A stretch of DNA of 38,115 nucleotides from an uncultured Woeseiaceae bacterium. Lineage in GTDB: Bacteria; Pseudomonadota; Gammaproteobacteria; Steroidobacterales; Woeseiaceae. Every line of letters starts with the position of its first letter. The stretch's first letter is position 1. The position numbers and the translations under genes are program-made. The stretch spans positions 3,135 to 41,249 of the forward strand of contig CALZMR010000008.1 in NCBI GenBank assembly GCA_945788575.1, read 5' to 3'. The notes under the pieces are model-generated. The model was not told where the DNA came from. It saw nothing but the letters and a program-made list of their open reading frames with translations, and made no database searches. Positions 9,065 to 17,412 of the stretch are shown piece by piece.

Positions 9065-10549
9065 CTAGTTGCAGTTGACCGCGTAGCCCGCGTCACCATC
9101 CGCCGGATTCGACGGGAACGCATTCAGCGCGGCAGCGTTATACACGCAGTTCGCTGACGTGCCTGACAGGATCGGCCCAGCCATTCCCGGACTCGTGGTG
9201 TAACCCCAGGAATTGACCGAGATGATCGGCCCACCCCCATTCGTCAGGGGCTGTATCCACGGACCGCCCGAGGAACCGCCCGAAAGTCCGCAGCTCGGCA
9301 GCCACCAGTTGTCGGTGCCTTCGGTCGTCATGTCCTCGGCGCAATACATGAAGTTTGGATCATCGCTGTAGGAGTATCCGAGTGCATGCGTGAAGTCCGG
9401 TGTCGCGGCACCCACCGTACCGTCATCCACGGTTGGCGGCGTGAAGTCGATGTTGAACGCCGTTACAGCCTGATCGAGCGTATCGGAGCTCGAGTTGTAA
9501 CCCGGCTGATGCGAACTCGGATTGTCATCGACGACATAGAAGCCGTAATCCCAGGGGATGTTGTCCGGGAATGTCGATGTGGTCCAGTTCACGTCGACGA
9601 CACCGAAGGCCGCAACCCAGCAGCCGATCGGGTCGTTGCTGCAATTACTGTCGGTACCGCTGCCGTTCGTGCCGGCCTGGTTCGGAATGAACAACACGTT
9701 GCGTGCGAAGGCATTGTTGGCATCGTCATAGACGCAGTGCGAGGCCGTCAGGATTACCGACCGACCCGTCGCGCCGTCCGTGACGACGGTGCCGGAGCAA
9801 ACATAGCCCGCCCAGCGCTTGCGACGCGGATTGCTCGGCATCTCGTAGAACAAGCGACCCGCCGTCATCTGGATATCGCCGCCGTCGGTCCACTGAGCGT
9901 TGGTGATGGTGTCCCCACCACCGCCACCGCCACCGCCGGTGGAAACGGTGAACGACGTATCATCAGAGACAGACGAGTTCCCGCCTCGCTTCGCCGTATC
10001 GGTGGCCTCCACACGCCAACTCCAGTCGCCATCGGTGAAGCCCTGGAGCGTTGACGACCAGGTATCGCCGCCGGCGTTGGACGCCGAGAAGTCCTGAGTC
10101 GTGACGCCGTCGGGATAGGTGATCACGAAGGTCACCGACTTGACGCCGACATTGTCCGTGACGATCGCCGAGAACGTGTAGGAGCCGCCGATCGTCGAGC
10201 CCGCGGCAGGATCGAGGTTCGAAATCTGCGGCGGCTCACTATCGTTGTTGCCTCCGCCACCGCCACCGCTGCCGGGGGGACGCGCGTTCGGGCTCGGTGC
10301 ACCCTGGGCCTGGATCTGATGCCCGTATGGTGCCAGCGAGCCGTCGGCGCGACGCATGTAGCCCAGACCGCGATGATCTATCCGCATGTCCCTCGGAACT
10401 GCGGCGGCGCGACGCTCGGGGGTCCAGTGATCGATGACCTGCTGCGCTCTCGCGCTTCGGTCGTTCTGTGCGAATGCCGACGTACTGAGAAGACCCGTTG
10501 CAATGAACGCAACGGCGCTCAGAACGAAAGTGATTGCTCGCTTGCTCAT
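9065..10549 (-). CDS. Secreted trypsin-like serine protease with Ig-like domain
   Basis: The 494-residue protein has a signal peptide (about residues 1-27, ending AFA-Q), a short pro-like region, a Gly-rich linker (about 94-100), an Ig-like/bacterial beta-sandwich domain (about 107-202), a second poly-Gly linker (205-212) and a chymotrypsin-fold (S1) protease domain. The catalytic triad can be read as His271 in TASHC, Asp334 in WDYGF and Ser427 in GSSGGP. The residue before the catalytic Ser is Ser, not the usual Asp of GDSGGP. Several cysteines in the protease domain suggest disulfides formed outside the cytoplasm. The start ATG at 10549 is preceded by GGGGGTCAGGA. A strong terminator follows, so the gene is probably a single transcription unit. 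It likely degrades extracellular protein; its target is unknown. Confidence 0.88.
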   Translation of the reverse strand: MSKRAITFVLSAVAFIATGLLSTSAFAQNDRSARAQQVIDHWTPERRAAAVPRDMRIDHRGLGYMRRADGSLAPYGHQIQAQGAPSPNARPPGSGGGGGGNNDSEPPQISNLDPAAGSTIGGSYTFSAIVTDNVGVKSVTFVITYPDGVTTQDFSASNAGGDTWSSTLQGFTDGDWSWRVEATDTAKRGGNSSVSDDTSFTVSTGGGGGGGGDTITNAQWTDGGDIQMTAGRLFYEMPSNPRRKRWAGYVCSGTVVTDGATGRSVILTASHCVYDDANNAFARNVLFIPNQAGTNGSGTDSNCSNDPIGCWVAAFGVVDVNWTTSTFPDNIPWDYGFYVVDDNPSSHQPGYNSSSDTLDQAVTAFNIDFTPPTVDDGTVGAATPDFTHALGYSYSDDPNFMYCAEDMTTEGTDNWWLPSCGLSGGSSGGPWIQPLTNGGGPIISVNSWGYTTSPGMAGPILSGTSANCVYNAAALNAFPSNPADGDAGYAVNCN

Positions 10550-10855
10550 TCCTGACCCCCAAAATCAGTTGACCTTCGCCGGGGCTCCGCCCCCGACAGC
10601 AGCGGCAAAGTTACCACATACGTCTTTGGTACTGATAAGCAGCCGAAGCGCTACGTACGCGTTGAGTGACAGGAATGTGTCCCATCCCGCACGGAAACGC
10701 GACTTTGAGACTAAAGAAGTCGCGGTAATACCGCCGCGGTGCCGGAGGATTCTGTTATTTGAGAGAGCTTATGTTCACAACAGGAAGTCGAGTTTTGCCA
10801 TCAAAAAAACGGGCGGCCACAGAGCGTGGCCGCCTGAAACATTCGACGCCAGATG
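10550..10855. other. Intergenic region upstream of the protease gene
   Basis: This 306-base gap between two minus-strand genes holds the terminator of the DUF5666 gene (10812-10834) at its right end and must hold the protease promoter to its left. No sequence close to a sigma-70 consensus stands out. I see no ORF with a convincing start or family and no RNA gene. Confidence 0.6.
10812..10834 (-). terminator. Rho-independent terminator of the DUF6502-DUF5666 operon
   Basis: A perfect 9-bp stem (GGCGGCCAC / GTGGCCGCC) with a 5-base loop is followed on the minus strand by a run of seven T residues (A run at 10803-10809). It lies 22 bases past the lipoprotein stop codon. Confidence 0.88.
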
Positions 10856-12286
10856 TCAGAGTTCAAGCTCGAACTCGACTTCGGTCGCGGTAATTGTCGT
10901 ATCGGCAGATTCAGTGCCTTCCGCCTTCACGAGATCGTTGGCGGCGAGCCGATTGAAAAACTCGGTCGAGGAAATCACCACGTCGTTCTCGTCACGGAAG
11001 ATCGTCAGCGACGGGTCGGATATGGTTTCCACAAAACCCTGCAGAATGGTGTCGGGATCCGGATCCTCGCGCTCGAAGATCGATGCGAGGATCGAGCCGC
11101 TCCCGGCCGGGAATTCGTCGCCGCGAACCTCGACGTAATCGCCTGCGACGATGTCGTTGATCGTTAGTGGTTCGAGCCCGACATTGCTCTTGTCTTCGAG
11201 GCGGGTAATTTCGTCTGTGGTGACGGTAATACCCAGCAGCACCACCGAACCGGCCGCTGCATCCACCGAATCGATCGTCGCCGTGGCTCGTACTGCCTTG
11301 GCTCGGCGGATATCCACTTCCTCCGCAACGAGTACGCCGCTGGCGTTCAGATCGCCCTCGACCTCGACTTTCACGTTTAGACCGAGATCCGTCGCATCGC
11401 CGCCTACGTAGGTCGTACTACCGGTCGTGGTGACCGGAAAGCCCGATACGTCGAAGTCCGTAGCCGATATGAAGCGTGTGATAAAGCCTTCGATCTCGAT
11501 GCGGTCGCCGTCCTGTCCGCCGGCGAGAGCGTTCTCGAGTTCGACGCTGGTCGCGACGAGTTCGCCGGCCGCGCCGAGAGTTGCGCCCTTCGCCTCGACG
11601 AAGTCGTCATTATTGATCTGACCGCCCGGGAAGTTGTCCAGAGTGGCGCCACTGTAGTCCACCACCAATCCGTTGATGTTGAATCGGAAGTTGGCGGAGT
11701 CGAGGCCGCTGACGATTCCGTGTACCTCGAACGGTGTGCCCGCCGGCTTGTCCTCTATCCGCGTCGCCACGATATTGCCATTGGCGTCCGGCAGGCCGCT
11801 GACCTCGACGATGTCTCCAACGGTGAGCCCTTCCAGTGATGCCGGGCTAATGCCGTCATCGAATGAAGTGTCTGCGGTTACGAGGACGGTCTGTCCAAGA
11901 ACCACAAGCGAGCTGCCGGGAATATCGATCGACTCGACAGGGCCTTTGACACTGTCGTCGAAAATGACTTCGTCGGCGGTCCCCGTCGTGCCGTTCGCGT
12001 CCATTGTGCCTTGGACCACCACGACCTGACCAACGCTCAGATCCGACTCGATGCCTGCGGCGTCGTTGATCGTGAAGTTCGCGGACGTCGTTTCGTAGCG
12101 CACACCGTTGACGACGACGCTGCCGAACGTGGAGATCGGCCCGATTGCTATGCCGGTACGTCCGATCCCGCCGGTCGGAGGTGGTGGTGGCGGTGGCGGT
12201 GACACACCACTGTCGCCTCCACCACTGCTGCAAGCGGACATTGTTACTGCTGCGAGAACGCACAGAATTCGGGTGAAATATTTCAT
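10856..12286 (-). CDS. DUF5666 repeat lipoprotein
   Basis: The 476-residue protein has a lipoprotein signal peptide with the acylated Cys at residue 19 (TMSAC followed by SSGGG), a Pro-rich spacer (about 30-37), and then about six tandem beta-rich units of roughly 70 residues. Each unit carries a V-x-G-x-V start, a threonine-rich middle, a V(E)V-x-G element and an ending such as ATRIED or ATSVELE. This is the DUF5666 architecture, known from exported proteins of unknown function and resembling small OB-like barrels. The start ATG at 12286 overlaps the DUF6502 stop by 4 bases (ATGA) and has GGAGGGG just upstream, so the two are translationally coupled. It would sit in the periplasm or on the outer membrane. 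No catalytic residues are evident. Confidence 0.9.
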   Translation of the reverse strand: MKYFTRILCVLAAVTMSACSSGGGDSGVSPPPPPPPPTGGIGRTGIAIGPISTFGSVVVNGVRYETTSANFTINDAAGIESDLSVGQVVVVQGTMDANGTTGTADEVIFDDSVKGPVESIDIPGSSLVVLGQTVLVTADTSFDDGISPASLEGLTVGDIVEVSGLPDANGNIVATRIEDKPAGTPFEVHGIVSGLDSANFRFNINGLVVDYSGATLDNFPGGQINNDDFVEAKGATLGAAGELVATSVELENALAGGQDGDRIEIEGFITRFISATDFDVSGFPVTTTGSTTYVGGDATDLGLNVKVEVEGDLNASGVLVAEEVDIRRAKAVRATATIDSVDAAAGSVVLLGITVTTDEITRLEDKSNVGLEPLTINDIVAGDYVEVRGDEFPAGSGSILASIFEREDPDPDTILQGFVETISDPSLTIFRDENDVVISSTEFFNRLAANDLVKAEGTESADTTITATEVEFELEL

Positions 12287-13107
12287 GATTGTGTCCCCTC
12301 CGGAAGCGACCCGTCGATGGCATAGATGCCAAGCCCGAGCCGAACCGGCGTTACTGAAGAATCGGATTCATCGACGCGGTGCTCGGTGAGCCAGTCGTCG
12401 ATCTCCTCGAGAATTTGTTGCCCGCGGCTGTCCAGAAACGCACGGAACTCCTCGACGGCGTCGGGATGAACTCGATCGTCCACCGCGAAGCCCTCGAGCA
12501 GGCGTTGAGCGGATGCCTCGGTCAGGTTGTTGCAGAGCGTCCGTGCGTGGTCGTGCAGATTCGTGCCGAAGAAACGCACGTTGCCTTCGTCCATCTCGGC
12601 CGGCATGTGATAGCGCCGCAAGGCAACTAAGTGGCCTGCATCGTCGTGGCCGATGGAGCCGGCGTTGCTGAGCTCCCGGACCAGGGTTTGTTCTGGCGTG
12701 TCGCCGCCGTAAGCTTGGAAAAGACTCTCGAAACTCGGCGCCGGTCCGGACGACTTCAATGGCAGAGGAGCGCCGCCCTTGTCGAGATAGGCTGAATCCT
12801 GATGCCACCCAGACAAGAGACGGGTGGCGTCCGTGGTCTTCGATGAAGTCGGCGGCTGATCGGCCGCCAGAAGATCCCGCTGTCTCTTCACTTCCTTTCT
12901 CGAGATTCCGGTAAGGATCGATACTCTTGACACGTTCGTAGGCCGCCCACGGATCCCAAATTCATCAGTGGCGACCGCTACAAAGACCGATTTCGAGATT
13001 TCCGCGAACTCCTTCCACGTCATCCCGCCCTTCATCAGCAGGAGGGCGATCGGGCGCAGCAGCGTCCGGCAGGCATTCAGTAGCGCGTTTTTGATCTTCT
13101 CAGTCAT
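12283..13107 (-). CDS. DUF6502 family protein, probable DNA-binding
   Basis: This 274-residue cytosolic protein matches the DUF6502 family. Its N-terminal 80 residues (CRTLLRPIALLLMKGGMTWK, then AEISKSVFVAVA and a segment ending ILTGISRKEVKRQRDLL) look like a winged helix-turn-helix. A linker follows, and then a C-terminal helical domain (about 150-250) that contains the family sequence ATLCNNLTEAS-like NLTEASAQRLL. It is the first gene of a two-gene operon with the DUF5666 lipoprotein, an arrangement I recall as common for these two families. No Shine-Dalgarno sequence precedes ATG 13107, consistent with a leaderless start from the promoter described separately. A self-regulating role through the promoter palindrome is inference; no function is established. 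Confidence 0.88.
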   Translation of the reverse strand: MTEKIKNALLNACRTLLRPIALLLMKGGMTWKEFAEISKSVFVAVATDEFGIRGRPTNVSRVSILTGISRKEVKRQRDLLAADQPPTSSKTTDATRLLSGWHQDSAYLDKGGAPLPLKSSGPAPSFESLFQAYGGDTPEQTLVRELSNAGSIGHDDAGHLVALRRYHMPAEMDEGNVRFFGTNLHDHARTLCNNLTEASAQRLLEGFAVDDRVHPDAVEEFRAFLDSRGQQILEEIDDWLTEHRVDESDSSVTPVRLGLGIYAIDGSLPEGTQS

Positions 13108-13109
13108 TG

Positions 13110-13144
13110 TTGGGGTACTTTACCCCAATATTGGACGATGTCAA
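13110..13144 (-). promoter_or_regulatory. DUF6502 operon promoter overlapped by two palindromes
   Basis: On the minus strand a consensus -35 box TTGACA (13144-13139) is followed after 16 bases by TAAAGT (13122-13117), a 4/6 match to the -10 box. The predicted transcript start (about 13109-13111) is only 2-4 bases before the ATG at 13107. The palindrome TTGGGGTA-CTT-TACCCCAA (13110-13128) covers the -10 box and a second perfect palindrome CCAATATTGG (13125-13134) lies in the spacer. This is a typical repressor-operator position. Confidence 0.62.
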
Positions 13145-13219
13145 GCACAATTGCGACGGAATGCTCAATCCTGGCCACTCAGGGTCGCTTCGGGCCCGTG
13201 GCCGTGGAATGATTGCGCC

Positions 13220-14830
13220 ATGTCCGGAATGATCCGACTGATAATCCTCGCTCTGCTGATCCCGGTTGGCCTGAGCGGCTGTAGCTGCTCCGACCAGTCG
13301 AATTCGGCCGACGGCGAAGGCGCGCAGCAGGTATTGCGGCGCGGAAACGGTGCCGAACCGCAGACCCTCGACCCGGCACGGGCCGACGACTTTCACTCCT
13401 TCCACATACTCGCCGACGTCTACGAGGGCCTGATTGCGTCCGCGGCGGACGGCAGCCTGATACCAGGCGTGGCTGAAGACTGGGACATCAGCGACGACGG
13501 CAGGACTATGCGATTCACGCTGCGCGAAGATGCGCGCTGGTCGAACGGCGACGCGGTCGTTGCAGGCGACTTCGTTCGCGCCATTCGCCGGGTCGTCGAT
13601 CCGGCCACAGGGGCCCCCTATGGAACGCTGCTGGAGCCCATCGAGAACTTCGGCGCCGTTCGGTCCGGAGGCGCCGAGAATTCGGAGCTTGGTGTGCAGG
13701 CTATTGACGAGCGTACGCTCGAGATCAGACTCGATCAGCCGACCGGCCATTTCATGTCGATACTGGCGATGGCGGTCGCCTACCCGATCCACTCGTCAGT
13801 GACAGCGGACACATTGGGTGACCCGGACACCTTTGTCGGTAATGGCGCCTATGTACTGGTGGCGCGGCAGACACTCGGCTCGATTCGTCTGCGGCGCAAT
13901 GAATTCTACTGGGACGCTGAAAACGTATCGATCCCGGAGATCGAATTCCTGCCGATAGAAGATGAGACGTCGGAGATGAACATGTATCTCGCCGGCGAAC
14001 TGGACATCACGTATACGATTCCGCCGGCGAGCTTCGGCACGCTGAGGCAGACAATCTCCGACGAGGTTCGCGTAGCTCCGAGACTCGCCTTCTATTACAT
14101 GGCGTTCGACCTGACTCAACCGCCGCTGGACAATCCTGCGCTGCGCCGCGCGCTGTCGATGGCCGCCGACCGGCGCCAGCTCGTCGAAGTGATCGGTCGA
14201 GGAGAACCACCCGCATACGGATTCGTGCCGACCGGCGTTGCCAATCACGTAGCCGCGCCCTACGAATGGCAGTCGCTGAGCGACGACGACCGGATTGCGC
14301 GCGCCAGAGAAGCGTATGCGCAAGCCGGATACAGCGATGAGAATCCTCTGACCCTCAAGCTCACCTACGACGCCGGCAGTATTCACGAGACCATCGCTGT
14401 CGCCGTGAGCGGCATGTGGCAAGACGCGCTGGGCGTCGAGATCGAACTCGATAAGCGGGAGTTCCGCTGGATGCTGGACATCCGTGACCAGCGCGACGAA
14501 TGGGACATCATGCGATTCGCGTGGCTCGGCGATTACAACGACCCGATGACCTTCCTCGAGATCTTCCGCTCCGACAGCCCGCAGAACCTCTCCCGGTACG
14601 CCAACAACGACTTTGACGAATTGCTCGACCAAGCGCTCGTCGAACTCGATTCGGCTCGCCGGCTCGAGTTGCTGACGGAAGCCGAGCAGCTGGTTTTGAG
14701 CGGCTACCCGGTCGCGCCGATGTACTATTTCGTTTCCAAGCACCTTGTCAGCCCGAATGTCGGCGGTTTCGAAGACAACTCGCTCGATCGTCATCCGAGC
14801 CGCTTCCTTACGCTCGACGCCCGCGACTGA
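13220..14830 (+). CDS. Peptide ABC transporter substrate-binding lipoprotein (OppA-like)
   Basis: The 536-residue product is a family 5 extracellular solute-binding protein. The signature lies near residues 42-56 (LRRGNGAEPQTLDPARA) and the fold continues through SFHILADVYEGL, the GSLIPGVAEDWDISDDG region and the C-terminal PVAPMYYFVSKHLVSPNV. It is anchored through Cys21 of the lipobox LSGC. The start ATG at 13220 gives a compact signal peptide; ATG 13229 is an alternative three codons later. Such proteins bind oligopeptides (OppA, MppA) in the periplasm and deliver them to an ABC permease. No permease or ATPase gene is next to it, so it must use one encoded elsewhere. It is divergent from the DUF6502 operon. 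Confidence 0.9.
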   Translation: MSGMIRLIILALLIPVGLSGCSCSDQSNSADGEGAQQVLRRGNGAEPQTLDPARADDFHSFHILADVYEGLIASAADGSLIPGVAEDWDISDDGRTMRFTLREDARWSNGDAVVAGDFVRAIRRVVDPATGAPYGTLLEPIENFGAVRSGGAENSELGVQAIDERTLEIRLDQPTGHFMSILAMAVAYPIHSSVTADTLGDPDTFVGNGAYVLVARQTLGSIRLRRNEFYWDAENVSIPEIEFLPIEDETSEMNMYLAGELDITYTIPPASFGTLRQTISDEVRVAPRLAFYYMAFDLTQPPLDNPALRRALSMAADRRQLVEVIGRGEPPAYGFVPTGVANHVAAPYEWQSLSDDDRIARAREAYAQAGYSDENPLTLKLTYDAGSIHETIAVAVSGMWQDALGVEIELDKREFRWMLDIRDQRDEWDIMRFAWLGDYNDPMTFLEIFRSDSPQNLSRYANNDFDELLDQALVELDSARRLELLTEAEQLVLSGYPVAPMYYFVSKHLVSPNVGGFEDNSLDRHPSRFLTLDARD

Positions 14831-14939
14831 GCCGCGATTGCCCTCTCAGCCTTGCCAATCGGCGAGACTGTACTAACGTCTTGATAGACACTTGATTCCT
14901 GTATCTCCGGCGTCTGTAAGCCGACAAGGACCTATCACG

Positions 14940-15965
14940 ATGGCGCATCGAATATTCACAGAAGAGTACGACGCGATTCGCAAGATCCTGAAGACCGAGA
15001 GCTTCTCGTCCGACGCCGCCGCGCAGCGGCTCATCGCCAGCCTTCGCAGCGTGGTCGCGACCGACGGCCCGAACAAATCTCAGGGCCGGGCGCTCGATGA
15101 CCTGCGGGATCAATGCGAGCGTGGCCTGTTGAACAAGGTATTCGGCTCTCGGAAAGAAAAAGAGGCCGAGGGCATACTCGCGCTGGCCGGCGACGACACC
15201 CGTCTGGCGAAGAAGGCCGCCGCATTGAAGGCACTTCGGCACTTCTATCTGATGACGAAATTCGGCGGCCACAGCCTGTGGGTCAATTCGCTGCCCGCGC
15301 ACTACCGTAAGTGGACGACCGAGCAGTTGGGCGGAATCTCGAACAAGGACCAGCTCAAGACCGAACTCAAGAAGATCGAAGGCCGATTCTCTTCGCAGCA
15401 GATGCGTGATCTGGTCAGCTGCAGTCAAACTGCGGCCGCCTGGGCGAATCGCACCCACGGAATGTGCAGCAAGACGTCCGGGCTCGGAGCCCTCCGGGTG
15501 GATCGACTCATCCGTCGCTGGTTCGCCGACGAAGACACGACCGACGCCGACATCAAATCGATGCGTGCAACGTTGCGCGAGGGATTCAAGAAGATCGCGA
15601 CCGCAGCGTTGTCGGGCAAGATGGTGTTCACGGACAACCCGATCGACCGCGGTACGGCAGACGAGAACAACTTCGCGTACGTCTGGTACGACCGGCTCAA
15701 CGTGGTCTACATCGAGGGCCAGTTCTTCAAGCCCGGCCTGTTCAGTGGTCCCCGGCACTGGGCGCTGATCGTGGTTCACGAGCTTTCGCATTCCCAGTGC
15801 AACACAGTGGACGTGCCGGGCCACTACGATTTCGACGGCATCAAGCCGAAACGAGGCACGTTCCCGTCGTCCAAGGCCATCACCAACGCCGACAACTGGG
15901 CGTGGTTTTCGGCTGACTGCAACTTCGCGTTGACGCAGAAGAATCGTGACGACGCGCTCAAGTAG
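14940..15965 (+). CDS. M35/aspzincin (lysine-specific endopeptidase-like) metallopeptidase
   Basis: The 341-residue protein has an N-terminal helical domain (about 1-225) and a C-terminal zinc peptidase core. Zinc ligands are His280 and His284 in HELSH, with Glu281 as base, and Asp291 in NTVD, 11 residues after the first His, as expected for the GTxD element of the aspzincin clan. The downstream NADNWAWFSADC (316-327) matches the family NADSYAYF motif. In the tetrad YVWYD (247-251) and several Cys the domain also looks typical. Fungal relatives are secreted, but this protein has no signal peptide from ATG 14940, which is the start with AAGGA upstream. A cytosolic role or export by a non-Sec route is possible. 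It overlaps the following lipoprotein ORF by 20 bases. Confidence 0.8.
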   Translation: MAHRIFTEEYDAIRKILKTESFSSDAAAQRLIASLRSVVATDGPNKSQGRALDDLRDQCERGLLNKVFGSRKEKEAEGILALAGDDTRLAKKAAALKALRHFYLMTKFGGHSLWVNSLPAHYRKWTTEQLGGISNKDQLKTELKKIEGRFSSQQMRDLVSCSQTAAAWANRTHGMCSKTSGLGALRVDRLIRRWFADEDTTDADIKSMRATLREGFKKIATAALSGKMVFTDNPIDRGTADENNFAYVWYDRLNVVYIEGQFFKPGLFSGPRHWALIVVHELSHSQCNTVDVPGHYDFDGIKPKRGTFPSSKAITNADNWAWFSADCNFALTQKNRDDALK

Positions 15966-16458
15966 ATCGAGAACGACGCCTGCGGCGACAGGGACGAAGT
16001 GTCTGTTGCCATTAACTCTGGCCGCGCTAAGCTTGGCGGCCTGCGAGATGACCGGGCCGGCTGCCCTGGAAGACGACGGGCCGCTGGCCGAGGAGACGAA
16101 TGACATGACCGAGGAATTTCCGCCGCCCAGATCTTCGAAACGTCCTGCCCCGCCCGAGATCGAACCGGTCGTTATCGGCGACGTTCGATACGAGCAGGTC
16201 CGCAACGCGCTGGACCTGGGCTTCGATCAGCTGACCGGCTACCTCCGTGCACGCGATGCCGGCACCGGCGAGGATCTGTGGGTACGCCAGGTCTATGCCG
16301 TCGTCATCGACGAATCCAAGGAACGCGACGTCCAGGAAGTGTACTTCGCCAGCATGACTGCAGGTGGCGATGGCGCGTCGCTGATCATCGAGAACGAACG
16401 CGGCGAGCGGTTCTCGGTCGACGCCGGAACCGGCGAATCCACGCCACTGAGCGAGTAA
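15946..16458 (+). CDS. Small lipoprotein of unknown function, overlapping the M35 peptidase gene
   Basis: The 170-residue product starts with GTG at 15946, within the last codons of the peptidase gene (20-base overlap in another frame). An Arg-rich N-region is followed by a hydrophobic stretch and the lipobox ALSLAAC with Cys33, then a Pro/acidic spacer (about 36-72), and a compact C-terminal domain (about 73-165) that I do not recognise. The domain begins VVIGDVRYEQVRNAL and includes LWVRQVYAVVID. Without this start the n-region would lack positive charge, so GTG 15946 is preferred over TTG 16006. The overlap suggests co-expression with the metallopeptidase, possibly as a partner or inhibitor; that is inference. 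Confidence 0.72.
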   Translation: MTTRSSRSRTTPAATGTKCLLPLTLAALSLAACEMTGPAALEDDGPLAEETNDMTEEFPPPRSSKRPAPPEIEPVVIGDVRYEQVRNALDLGFDQLTGYLRARDAGTGEDLWVRQVYAVVIDESKERDVQEVYFASMTAGGDGASLIIENERGERFSVDAGTGESTPLSE

Positions 16459-16470
16459 CCGCTGGCACCT

Positions 16471-16491
16471 TGGCGCCGATTGTCGGCGCCA
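16471..16491. terminator. Hairpin after the M35-lipoprotein pair
   Basis: A perfect 9-bp stem TGGCGCCGA / TCGGCGCCA with a 3-base loop lies 13 bases after the lipoprotein stop and 45 bases before the pirin start. It has no T run on either strand, so it may be a weak or factor-dependent terminator, an mRNA-stabilising hairpin, or a symmetric operator for the pirin gene. Confidence 0.45.
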
Positions 16492-16536
16492 GGATGATTG
16501 CATATCATCGGCGGCCGTTGTTCAGGTGAGGCTGTC

Positions 16537-17412
16537 ATGACCCAAACTGCCCAAGGCATCGAACTCGTCATCGAACCGCGCGAGCGGGACCTCGGTGAGT
16601 TCACGGTCCGGCGAGTACTGCCCGCCGCCCGGCGGCGCATGGTCGGGCCGTTCATCTTCTTCGATCACATAGGACCGGCCGAGTTTCCTCCCGGCCTCGG
16701 CATCGCCGTCCGCCCGCATCCGCACATCGGACTCGCGACCATCACGTTCCTCTTCGAAGGCGAAATCATGCACCGAGACAGCCTTGGCTTCGAGCAGGCC
16801 ATCCAACCCGGCGCCGTAAATCTGATGACTGCCGGCCGTGGCATCGTGCATTCAGAACGCGCGGGTGACGATCTCGACGAGACCTCGACGCTGCACGGCA
16901 TCCAGTCGTGGATCGCGCTGCCCGACGAAGAGGAAGAGTGCGAGCCGGCGTTCCGTCACTTTCCAGCGGCGGCCCTGCCGGAACTCGAGATCGACGGTAG
17001 TACCGTGCGCGTGATCATGGGGTCCTGCTTTGGCGAGGCGTCCCCGGTCACCACCTACTCGGAAACGCTGTACCTCGAATGCGTGATGCCGTCGGGCCGA
17101 AGCATTTCGATACCGCGGGAGGCGGAAGAACTGGCCGCCTATGTCGTCTCAGGCGAAGTCGTCTCGGGCGGGCACAGCTACGTAGACGGCGTGATGCTCG
17201 TCGCCGAAGCCGGTCAGACACTGGAGATCGAGGCCTCGGCGGACAGCCGGGTCATGGTCATCGGCGGCTCATCCGTCGGTGAGCGCCACATCTGGTGGAA
17301 CTTCGTCTCGAGTTCGCTCGAACGAATCGATCGGGCTGGGCGCGACTGGCGCGAAGGCCGCTTCGACAAAGTGCCGGGCGACGACGAGTTCATTCCGCTA
17401 CCGGAGAAATGA
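16537..17412 (+). CDS. Pirin family protein (intact)
   Basis: This 291-residue bicupin has the pirin metal ligands in place: His61 and His63 in RPHPHIGL, and His105 and Glu107 in IVHSERA. The N-terminal motif FIFFDHIGPAEF and the conserved HGIQSWIALP segment are present. A C-terminal pirin_C cupin follows (about 165-275). Bacterial pirins include quercetin 2,3-dioxygenases and redox-linked proteins, so the substrate cannot be fixed from sequence. The start ATG at 16537 follows AGGTGAGG. Its 3' end overlaps the convergent cupin gene by 23 bases. It is a distant paralogue of the damaged pirin at 7338-7965, which belongs to the YhhW/YhaK type. Confidence 0.92.
   Translation: MTQTAQGIELVIEPRERDLGEFTVRRVLPAARRRMVGPFIFFDHIGPAEFPPGLGIAVRPHPHIGLATITFLFEGEIMHRDSLGFEQAIQPGAVNLMTAGRGIVHSERAGDDLDETSTLHGIQSWIALPDEEEECEPAFRHFPAAALPELEIDGSTVRVIMGSCFGEASPVTTYSETLYLECVMPSGRSISIPREAEELAAYVVSGEVVSGGHSYVDGVMLVAEAGQTLEIEASADSRVMVIGGSSVGERHIWWNFVSSSLERIDRAGRDWREGRFDKVPGDDEFIPLPEK

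Noticed and set aside
14808-16205. 465-codon open frame antisense to the M35 peptidase
   Set aside because: No recognisable domain, and the zinc motif and family residues are on the plus strand.
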